In this document: piece after piece, positions 51,601 to 61,281 of the stretch
Numbering within the stretch: the first letter of the stretch is position 1
Layout of the letters: every line of letters starts with the position of its first letter
Translations under genes and position numbers: made by a program
Source: Oreocharis arfaki
Taxonomy: Eukaryota; Chordata; Aves; Passeriformes; Paramythiidae
NCBI GenBank assembly: GCA_013398015.1
Contig: VZRR01011629.1
Location: forward strand, 1 to 64,000
Reading direction: 5' to 3'
Length of the DNA stretch: 64,000 nt
Notes under the pieces: generated by a model
Database searches by the model: none
Told to the model about the DNA's origin: nothing
The model's input: the letters and a program-made list of their open reading frames with translations, nothing else

Positions 51601-54600
51601 TGAGAATTAAACATGCCTTTTTCCCAAGAACTGACAGCAATAAAATCCAGTGTAAAATATAATTTTGTACCTATCACATGACTCTGACATGTAGTCCTTG
51701 TCATGGTGTCCTCCTCTTCTTCTTGCAGGTTTTCTGTGACTACTTTAGCCTGTACATAGTGCAACAACAAAAGTGAAGAACATCTGTGACTGTTTATGTT
51801 GCTTCATGACAACTACAGAATATTGTTCAGAAATAAATCAGAGGAAAGTTACATGGCAGCTAAGAGTGGAATATATAACCTGTCTTATTCTATGAATGAT
51901 ATCTGATGATAAGAACTTTAATTTCATTCAAAATCACAATAGGCAGAAGTGAAAAATACCCTTGGAAGATGCACTTCTTCAAAATAAAAACCCAATATAT
52001 GGTGTGGTATATTTTTAGTTCAGTTTGCAAACACTGAACTTTGGTGTTTTTATTTCCACCTCTGTTTAAAAGCATTTATTAGTTAGAAAGAGAGAAAAAA
52101 ATAATTTAAGAATGCAGTGCAGTCTAAGAGCCTGTATGTGATATTCAAGTTTGTGGTATTCAAATCCCTCAGATATTCTGGGATTTTTTCAGACAAAGAT
52201 GTATCTTTGCTGTTATCCTGCACTCCTGTTTCCCAGGTGGACAGATAATCTGAGTCCCTCCCTAGCACACATGGAAATCCCCTTCCATCATGTGCCATCA
52301 GTGGCCACAATTCAGATCCAGGGACATATTTTTCTGCCACACCACACAAACCAAAACAGGAATAAAGATACTTCCAGGGTGATGAGAGGAGGAAAGGCAG
52401 CACCACAGAAAAAAATTGCTTTCAATATCTCAGGGATCTTAAATTGTTTGCTAATCACTCTCTGCTGTTTTAAACTGCTTACAGCGCACTCACAAGAGCA
52501 CATTCTGTAATCTAAACCACTGGAATTTATCATCATTTGCATGACATATCTTCGATCACAGTGCAAATCCTGCTTGCTGGGTTACACAAGTAGCCCTATT
52601 GACCTCTTGTGACCAGCCTAAGTACGACACCAAAGACTCGCTCTGTGCATTTGTAGAAGTGCATTTATCATCTCTTAATCCTAGGGATTTGATTACATCT
52701 TCTCTTTCTTCCGAAATGCCTCTCTTCAGGCTATGGAGAATGAGGAGGCGAGTGATCATTTGGCACCCAGCTCCGGGTGGAGCAGTTTCTCACATTTGCA
52801 GAGTGCAGGGCCAAGTGCTGCTGTGACATTTCACACTACTGCGAGAGATGCCTGGGTGTTCCCCAAACACACAGACTGCGCACACGGAGCGCCACACAAA
52901 ACTCCCGGCGTCTCGGGTTTGGTGCCACACTTCCACCTCACAAAGTGAAGCCCTGTGGCTGCTCTAAATCACAAAGGGCTGTAATAAAATCACAAAGATG
53001 AAATGAGGCAGTGCAGCACAAAAATGAGTGTATCTCACCTTAAGCTCCAGCCAAGGACATGAAAAAGTACCGGAGAATGTGGAATATCCTTGGTGTAGGC
53101 TAAAGTGTTATGTATTTCTGCTGGCTGGCCTTTAGAGCAAAGTGCTTTTTTGATGAACGCTAACGGGAAGTGTATCCCTCTGAAGGTGAATGCACAAGGC
53201 CACCACTGGTAGAACATTGCTTTTTCCATAAATTCAGTGGAAGTCCAGCAATAACATTCTTTGCATGAACAGAAATCAGAGGTAATCGGTGCATATGTTA
53301 TGGCATAACAGTGCCTCAAGCCTTTACCTGGCACATCATAAGAAAAGTGATTTAATCATCAAAAATTAAATAGCTTTTAAAGGAAAAAAGACTTGCTGGA
53401 AAATTAATGTTAAAAACTGTTCTGGCCAGGATTTAAAGCAGCAGTATATATCTGATAAGCAGCTTGGAAATACAGCAGCTTCCGCACTGAACCGTAAGAC
53501 TGAGTGCACTTTGCATTGTTCAGAAAAGAAAAGAAATCTTCCTGTTTTAGGGCTTTTCAAAAGATTTATGCTGTTTTCTCCAAAAGCATTAATTTTGTCT
53601 TTTTACAAGCAAAAAAATGCACAACAGGCCACCCTACTGCATGCGACTGTTTTCAGTCACAGCTATCTCCCAGCCCTTTGCAATCTGCTTCAAAGTAAGC
53701 AGACACCAAAGAATAACTGGAATCGATAGTAATAAAATTCATGCACTTTGAATTTAAAGACTTTGCATTGTTTTTCTTTTAGAAGTTTGGAGGACAAGAT
53801 GAAATATCACATATTGAGGAATCTCAAGGTATATCTCTTTCATAAGTTAGCATTAATAACCATAAGCACATTTTAAATCTTGTTATTCTAGATGTCCTCA
53901 GTCTTTTGGCACTACATATTTCTTTCAGGAATGAAGTGCCACAGTAAACACAGTATGAAACTCAAAAAAATGAAACATATAAATGTAACTTAATCTTCAA
54001 AAACAATACAAAAATACTTTGTTTCCCTGCTAACAAAAGAGTGTATGGTGCAGCAGAAGTAATGCCTTTTCACCATGACTAACATGTCCTTAAAAACTAA
54101 ATAGTATAATTAGCATATCTCCATTATTTACGTACATTAAGGACAATCTTTGCAGTTCCCTCACAAAATGAAGAGTGTTTCTTGAAGATATACTTAAAAG
54201 ACTATTATTGCAGCATTTAGAAAGACTTCACAAAATGACAGACAAAAAGCACAGCAAATTATTGCAGCATTAGAAAATAATAAGTTAGAAAGAAATTGTA
54301 GAAGCAATGTGTAGAGTTTTTTGTACTTCTGTACAGTGAAGATATACCCTAAGCTGTCAGGACCATATTAAATGGGGCATAGTTAAACTGAGTGGCTCTG
54401 ATAAGGGGCTCTGCTTTGCTATCTAAGTTCTAGATCAGTTGGATTGAATTTCCTGCATATTGCACATTTCCAGACTTTCATTCTCTCTCTTTCCTTTCAG
54501 TGACACTACAAGGACAGCCTTAGATATGCTTATAATTTGTGGTTTTATAATGCAGGAGACATCTACATTTTCAAAGAAGAGATGATACCAGAGGAGTCAG

Positions 54601-55890
54601 GAGGAAAGTTTTCAAACACATTCATTTTGCATATGTTCCCTGTAAGTTTTAAAAAAATGACCTTGCAGATGGTTCTCAGGAAAGACATCTGTATTAAAGT
54701 AAAAAAAAGAAAAAAAAAAATTGCCTGAATTTGAAACCATGTATGGAATGCCTTGACATCAAGCATCCTAAACATCAGCCCTAAGCTGAGTTTTTTCAGC
54801 TCCCATTATGAAGCTTTTTGCAACGTTCCCAAAGAATTTGTATTTCAGATTCCCTCAGATGAAATAGTTGTATGTGCTGCACATCAGTTCTTTCAGAACA
54901 AAAAAGTAACAGCCTCAGCTTCACAGTAAGTATTATATTTGGCACAAGTTTCCAGACTGTTAAAATTGTGGTTATGGTTAATAATCATGATAATATGGAC
55001 AAGACAGCTATCTCAGGAATGCGAAAAAATGCTATAGGGTTAAAGCATCTCTGTTCTCCTCGTGCTGGACTTTAAAATACCTTAGGAAAGGCCCTTGCTT
55101 TTCAAAGGCAAGACATTGCTCATTAAATTCTAAGGTTAATTAAGAGAAGTTTCACCAGGAAGGGCACCCTTTCAGCCTGACTATAGCCTGGCTGAATCCT
55201 AGACTCTGTGTGAGCACTTCTCAATGCAGTAAAGTTAGTCCAGAACCAGAATCTAGCAGCCAACAGAAAATAAGATGATTTTTCTTCTACATTGCAACAT
55301 TCCTCCTCTCTGGGTAAATTAAATTATCAGGTACAGTTAGTACCTTATGGAAGAATAAAACTAACTACAGGGCATTAACAGGGAGATTTTTAATGGCACA
55401 AAGAGAGATGGAGGTCCAATGTATGTTTTTGCTTTTGAACATTCCTTCTTGAGTGACAAATATTCCCAAATGTGGTCAAATACTTCGCCTTTTCCACAGC
55501 AGCTGCACACTTTTTAGGCTTAATGACTTCTATAATGTTCAGAGGAATGTTCAATACTGGTATGCAGTTTTCAGGGAAAGGGGAAAAAAAATTTAAAAAT
55601 AATGGTCCTATTATTTCACTCTACTACAGTATGATTATAGCATCATTGTGCATGTATCTTCACTGGAATTGAATTGCCAGCAGAAGCAGTAGGATCTTCA
55701 TGACTATCTGTATAATGTGGCCTATAGTCAAGCTGCCAGCTTTTGTATTAATTCACAATCCTCTAGCTACATAAAATCTTTCTATCCTATATATAAACAG
55801 TTATTATCCTGTTTGCCTGCAATGGCAATAAGAAACACATCGGGAAGTTAAAAGGAAGGTAATAATGTTTTCATGTACTGAAGCACTTAC
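39622..55890 (-). other. NCKAP5: NCKAP5 intron (16.3 kb)
   Basis: AT-rich sequence between donor CTG|GTAAGT at 55891 and the acceptor at 39622. It holds a plus-strand CR1 fragment (50021-50110), an AAT/AAC-rich simple run near 40230-40260, and several poly(T) runs. A polar minus-strand open frame at 45551-45793 is discussed as a finding but is not supported as an exon. Confidence 0.7.
50021..50110 (+). mobile_element. CR1 LINE 3'-region fragment
   Basis: The plus strand matches the familiar CR1 pattern around AGTAAGAAATTCTTTACTAT, then AGTGGTGAGGCCATGGAACA, then GAGAGGCTGTGGCTGC. The copy is truncated on both sides and the terminal 8-bp repeats are absent. The open frame that starts here and extends to about 50352 is half repeat and is not taken as a gene. 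Confidence 0.7.
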
Positions 55891-56068
55891 CAGGGTCTGA
55901 TTCTGCATTTCCATATCAGCTTTTGTGTTGCTGTTTTTCTTGTGGTTTCCTTGAGAGCTGATAGAGTTGCTGTGAAGAGAGGAGCCCTGGGAGCTGCCCT
56001 TCGACACACTCCTGTAGGAAACATTATTTGATCCACTTTCTGTCTGCTGAGCTGCTTTCTTATCAACT
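55891..56068 (-). CDS. NCKAP5: NCKAP5 exon following the giant exon
   Basis: Acceptor TCTCTACCTGCAG and donor CTG|GTAAGT bound 178 nt. Its first base completes the arginine codon begun by AG at the end of the giant exon, and it leaves at phase 0. It encodes residues 1345-1404, R-VDKKAAQQTESGSNNV onward, with a serine-rich core (SVSKGSSQGSSLHSNSISSQ) and a NTKADMEMQNQTL end. The separate open frame starting MIEGGQC runs across the acceptor and is partly intron. The serine clustering and lack of hydrophobic core fit a disordered scaffold segment. Confidence 0.9.
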
Positions 56069-56786
56069 CTGCAGGTAGAGAGTGATTCCTCTGATAAATT
56101 GCATTGCCCTCCTTCAATCACTCTACCTTCCCATTCCTTTAATGTTTAAAGTAACCTCTCTGTATCTTTCTGTCTCTAGACCTTTGAGTGATAAATGTTT
56201 CTAACTAGCCTTGATCAAACCTGTCAGCTGCAATTCCAGGTAGTATATCAATTTAGCCTTTCACATATAATGATTTATATTATATTTGGGACTGCTGTGG
56301 GGCAAACGTGAAAACACAATATACCAATTGCTAAATTCTTCTGTGACCAAAGGTTGTGATAGCTAGGAATGTAATTAATTCTGACAAGTTACCAAATATG
56401 TGTTTTCTGGTTACAGTACGGGAAGATGGAATGCATTAAAAAATGTACCTAATTACCCTCCATCTTTACACACCATCTGCCTAGATTCTTGATTTCTGGA
56501 ATAATTTGAATTATCAGCTTGGATGTAACCCGCCTATCTTTAATTTCAAAGACCAGTGGTTTGGTTAACAAAGTAACATGAACAAAATTTTTATCTCATC
56601 ATTAATGTTTTGGTTTTTTTTCCTGTAGAGAATAAAGTCCCAACTGTGCACCTACTGTTTGCTACTCTGTGCATTGTATCCTACTGTGCATTCTTAGCAC
56701 AAAAGGAACGTACACTGAACTTCGCATCTGGGCATCTGTAAAGCTACATGAACATCAACACATCCCAAATTGTTCTGGAGTTTTAC
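56069..56786 (-). other. NCKAP5: NCKAP5 intron (0.72 kb)
   Basis: Short AT-rich intron between donor AACAG|GTAAAA and acceptor CTGCAG. Nothing else seen. Confidence 0.85.
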
Positions 56787-59700
56787 CTGTTTAAAAGCTC
56801 TCTCATAAAACTGTCTTTTGGTGAGTAGGCAGCTGTGGTGGAACCTCTGACTTGTTCACACTCAATCTCACCAAGAGGGTCTTGGGAAGGCTTCATAATT
56901 TTGCTCTCCATGGCTAAAATGTCACCATTGTCTGTTTTCCTGTTAATTTCATTTTCTATTTCACAGTGTTGTTCAGTTTTCTTTTTTTCTTTTCTTCTCT
57001 CTAATTTTGCCTGTTTAATTCCAAATCCTGAAACTTTTGCATCCTTTTTTTCCACCTTAGTTTTAGGAACATCAGTTTTCCTGCTACTCAGTGCTGGGAG
57101 CTTACTCTTTCGGAAGCCAAACCAACTGGCTATAGAAGGCCCAGTCTTTTGTTTAGTCTCCACAGTGGGGGATTTGGTTTGTCCCTGGCCCTTTTGCACA
57201 TTTTCTTGAATGCATAACATGACTTTCTCCTCTATTGTAGGTTGCAGAGATGGTGAACTCAAAAGATCATTAACCTTCTCAGAGGTTTCTGCTAATTTTA
57301 AAGACATTTGCTGTCTTCGTGACTTTGTTGCTTCCAGTTTATGAGGGCACTTTACTCCATCAAAGCTTTGGAAGGACAAAATTTGTTTGGAAGATACAGT
57401 AGCTGAGGCTTCTAACTCCAATTCTGCTGACAGAATGCTTTTTTTACCTTGAGCTTCGTGCTTAAAGCTTTCAGTGCTTTTCTCACCCTGCACAGATAGA
57501 CTGCGTGCATCTTTCTGAGAAAATAGTTTGTTTCCATCACATTTTGAAGCACTGTGAAACTGGTCTACTTTTGGAGATGATCTGAAGGGCAGTTTGCTTG
57601 GGCTTCCATGCTGGCTATTGCAACTACTCATATTTCCAAGAGAGCCTTGTCTAGGATAAGAATTTTCTGTGGGTTTAGTAGTATATAAAAGAGTCTCTGG
57701 TGCCACTGCTGACCCAGGAATAGCCTTGATTTGAAGCCCTTCCATGGCTGAGTTCTGCCTTGTAAGAGAACTCCCTCTGTCTGAAGTGTTTGTAATAATC
57801 TGAGTCCGTACTTTCCCGAGACCCTCTGTCACAGGGGCAGATGGCTTCTCCCCCGTGTGAATGCTGAAACTCTGACTACGAGCTTTTGCTCCGTTCATGC
57901 CCAGAGCTGGCTTCAAGTGCGACTTGTTGCTAGAAGAAACAGACCTCTTAACTAATTTGTTTTCTAATCCATCTCCTCTGTCTACCACCAAGTTGCAGTT
58001 TTCATGTGAATGAGCTGATGCTGTATCCATACTAAGTCCCACACCGCAATTATTTTTTGCTTCAGTATCAGACTTGGAGTCCTTTAATTCCACATCCATT
58101 GCACCTTTGGTGGTTACACACACAGACTCACTTTGCTTGTATTTACTGGAACCCACATTACTTTTGGAGGCTGCATTTATACTGTCTTTTTCCTGCTTCC
58201 CTGGAACAGTAGAGCTCTTGCGGAGAAGCTGGGGAGATTTGACAAATAATTTCAGTCCCACAGGGAGACGGGTTTTCATTCCTCTCTCGTTAGAGTTTTG
58301 AGAGGCATGTGCAGCATCACCGGCATGAAACAGCGTTGAAGGGAAATTGTTTACCTGAGATAGCAAAGGCTCACTTGTGCTCGTTGTATGACATTGAGGA
58401 GCTGTGGGGAGAATGTTTGGCATCTTTTGTAGCTGATCCACCCCACTGTCACAGGAAATATTGTTTTTGCTGGAAAATGTGTCTTGTGAAGGAGCTGTTT
58501 CCAATGACGGACAACCTAGAGAAAAGGACCTGGCTGTTTGAAAATCTGTGCTGGAATATTCACGATTCCTGTGGAGACCCAGCTGATTAGGGGTTTTTGG
58601 GCAGACTTGCTTTGTGGAAACTTTGGAAAGTCCTTGGCACGCACTGTGGGATTGCTGAGATGTGCATTTATTTTGCATAATTCCTTCTGAATTTTCTTGA
58701 AGATAAGCTAATTCAATTTTGGCCCCAGAAGATACATTTTTTCCTTGCATTTCATGACTAGATTGATTATGAAAGCCAGAGTTCACAGTTCCTTTTAACG
58801 GAGATGATTTCAGTATATTTTTTGCTGTTTCAGTGGGACCAGATCCTCCTAACTTTACCGCTAGAGGTGGAGAATTAGCATAATTAGGCCGAATCAACAG
58901 GGACGTTGACCTGCCTGGAGGAAGGGGAGGGGATGGAGACCGGGCTTCTACAGCAGCTAAATCACAATGGAAGTCTCTGGTTGGAGGCTCCCCATAGCTA
59001 CTGGGCTCAATAAGGTGCTGAGGCAACAGTGGTGATGCTAGACTCTGACTCTTTGGATTTTTTGACCCATCTCCTCTGCCTGGACGTTTCAAGTCGGGCA
59101 GGGGGTGGGCAGGGAGCTTTGGAACCTGAAAGTCGACTTTTGAGTCAAAATGACGAGGTGGGCTTTGGGCCTTTTTGAATCTTGAAAGCTTAACAGGTGG
59201 CAGAGCAGGTGATTTCTCAAGGGCTGTGGGGCCCACTGACACAGCTACAGGTGCCTCCCCAGTCTCAGTTATCACAGTTTTTTGGGGAGAAAATTTACCT
59301 CTGCTGGGTATTTTAGTTACATTTGGCTTTTGATTGATTCCTGCATGCACAGTGGAGCCTGAATTGGCCTTGTATGACGCGTCATACACTGGCTTCACCA
59401 GTTTTTGCCGTGAAGTATTTTGCTGTGTCACTCTTCCACAGTGTGAAGATTCACTGCAGGCCAGGGGGACAACTGTATTTTTATTCCCTGTATTATCTTC
59501 AAGAGTATTTTTCCGAGTTTCATCTTCCTGTCTTTCTAAAGCAGTGTAGTTTCTAGCATTGGTTCCTGGCTGCAAATCAGTTCTTCCCTGAGGTATAAGT
59601 TCAGTGTATTCTGCACTGGACGTAGTTTGTGGCTGGTTGATTGAAATCTCATTTCTTGTTACAGTGACAACTCCAGTCTGATGTGAGCTGAATTCAATTG

Positions 59701-60631
59701 GCTCACCATCTTTAGCATCATATATTACTGTAATGCACTCTTCAGAAGAGGTCTTTTTTATAACCTTTTGTTGTTTAATGAAATTACATGTCTTCGGCCT
59801 AATGTCGGAGTGAACAGGTATCTGGTTCTCTTCTTTGTCAGTAGATACAAACTGAGAGTTCTCCGTGACTTTGAGCAAGTCAGAGGTCTTTGTGTACTTC
59901 TCAGGAAAGGCAGTTGCTAGTAAATCTGATGGACTTTTCTCATCACTGCTTTCTATATGCAATTCATCCAAGACTTCATTGTCATCGGTGTCTGAAAGCT
60001 GAAAATTAAAGTCCTTCCAACCCATATTAGAATGGCTTTGATTTAACTGTAACTCAGGCAGCTTTGCTCTGGTGCATGATTTTACATCTTCCTGAAATCC
60101 ACTGACAAAACTAGTCAATTTTTCAGGTCTTACCTTTGAATTAAAAAATGAACTTCTTTCTGGCAAATGTTTCCTGTTAGGATCCCAGTCAAAGAGACTG
60201 TCAGAAATGCTATGAGTTAATTTGTTACAATAGGTCCTGCAGTCTTTGCTTGGTACTTCCTGCAGCAACAGTAAGGATGAAGAGTCATCATCTGCATCAT
60301 CATGTGAATCTGAATCATAAGAGAAAGTTTTGTTGTGTTCAATGCAAATACTTCCCATTTCCATTGGCTTACAATGAGTCTGTTCATTATGGCTGCCACA
60401 TTTAATTCCAGGCGAATATATTCCTTCGTTGGAGTTCATGCAATCTTTGTAACCCCATTTCGATATTACTGAAGGTGGTTCAAGTAATACTTTTTGCTTC
60501 TGCAATTTCTTCAGCCCTTGTAAGATATGGTTTTCCTTGATACGAGTTGGAGGTAGATCATCTGCAGGACTTGAGAGGTTGCTTGGGAGCGAAGAACCGA
60601 TGCTTATTCTTTTATCCCATCTCATGGATGA
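56787..60631 (-). CDS. NCKAP5: NCKAP5 giant coding exon
   Basis: A single exon of 3845 nt encodes residues 64-1344 and two bases of the next codon, bounded by acceptor TTTTGACAG and donor AACAG|GTAAAA. An uninterrupted frame of this length is far beyond chance. NCKAP5 is characterised by such an exon. The protein is a large, mostly disordered scaffold first found as a partner of the NCK adaptor SH3 domains and associated with microtubules. Visible elements are an acidic stretch (SDSHDDADDDSS, near 60300), proline-rich SH3-ligand candidates PALPPVK at residues 538-544 and PPLPPGR at 631-637, a TKIP motif at 502-505 like the EB1-binding SxIP signature, many SP sites, and near the end a basic SWFGFRKSKLPALSSRKT block followed by a Lys/Glu-rich helix (KLERRKEKKKTEQ). 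The first methionine is internal, not a start. NCKAP5L is the paralogous alternative, but LYPD1 next door argues for NCKAP5. Confidence 0.95.
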
Positions 60632-61092
60632 CTGTCAAAACAAAATAAAAATCACTTGTGTTACTCACAAGTGCTGTCAATAAGTGTTACCATTTCGATA
60701 AAGAGATACAGGAGTTGAGTAAGGGCATTACATTCCATCCTTTGCTATTTATAGCAAAGTTCTTTTTTAATAAATGATTTCACAGTGGTGTGAAGGCTGC
60801 AGTGCATTAAAAACCTGTAGGAAGAACAGTATGAATGGAAGGATTAAGATAAAGAAGAAGAGCAGTTTGGACTGTGAAAGGCAGAATAAATATCAGAACA
60901 AATGAGGAGACTGTAAGCAAGCTGGAGTGATAAAGGAATTGCTAAAAAATTAAATGGGGGGGTAACAGTTTAATGACAACTGTTTTCAGTATAAAAGAGA
61001 GTAAAGCAAAAACACTTCTGAAGGCAGCTTTTCAATCAATCTTGTTTCAGATTAACTTATACTAATACATGAAGAAAATTAATTTGATTTAC
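60632..61092 (-). other. NCKAP5: NCKAP5 intron (0.46 kb)
   Basis: The shortest intron of the window, between donor AAAAGG|GTAAAT and acceptor TTTTGACAG. AT-rich and featureless. Confidence 0.85.
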
Positions 61093-61281
61093 CCTTTTGC
61101 TTGTCTTTCCATCATTCCAAGTGTAGGAGGAACCACTGGAATATTCACTGCAAGCACTTGAGAGGGAGAGTTCACTGCTACTGCAGCTGCTCCGGGGATA
61201 CAGGCGGCTAGAACTTGTCATATTTAATTGACTCTGGCATTTCAAGACAGGTATGCTGGATTTCACATTCTGCTGGCATTC
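61093..61281 (-). CDS. NCKAP5: NCKAP5 exon upstream of the giant exon
   Basis: Acceptor CTCATATTTTAG and donor AGG|GTAAAT bound 189 nt, phase 0 at both ends. It encodes 63 residues (numbered 1-63 here), starting ECQQNVKSSIPVLKCQSQLN. It contains SSIP at residues 8-11, with a lysine just before it and one soon after: an SxIP motif of the type that binds the EB1 C-terminal domain at growing microtubule ends. A dense serine block follows (RSSCSSSELSLSSACSEYSS, from residue 30), then SYTWNDGKTSKR. The 5' exons, which carry the N-terminal coiled-coil part of NCKAP5, are beyond the right edge. This is therefore the first exon visible here, not the start of the protein. Confidence 0.88.

Noticed and set aside
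55804..56121. Open frame starting MIEGGQC as a separate protein.
   Set aside because: Only 56068-55891 is exon. The flanking codons lie outside good splice sites and are intronic.
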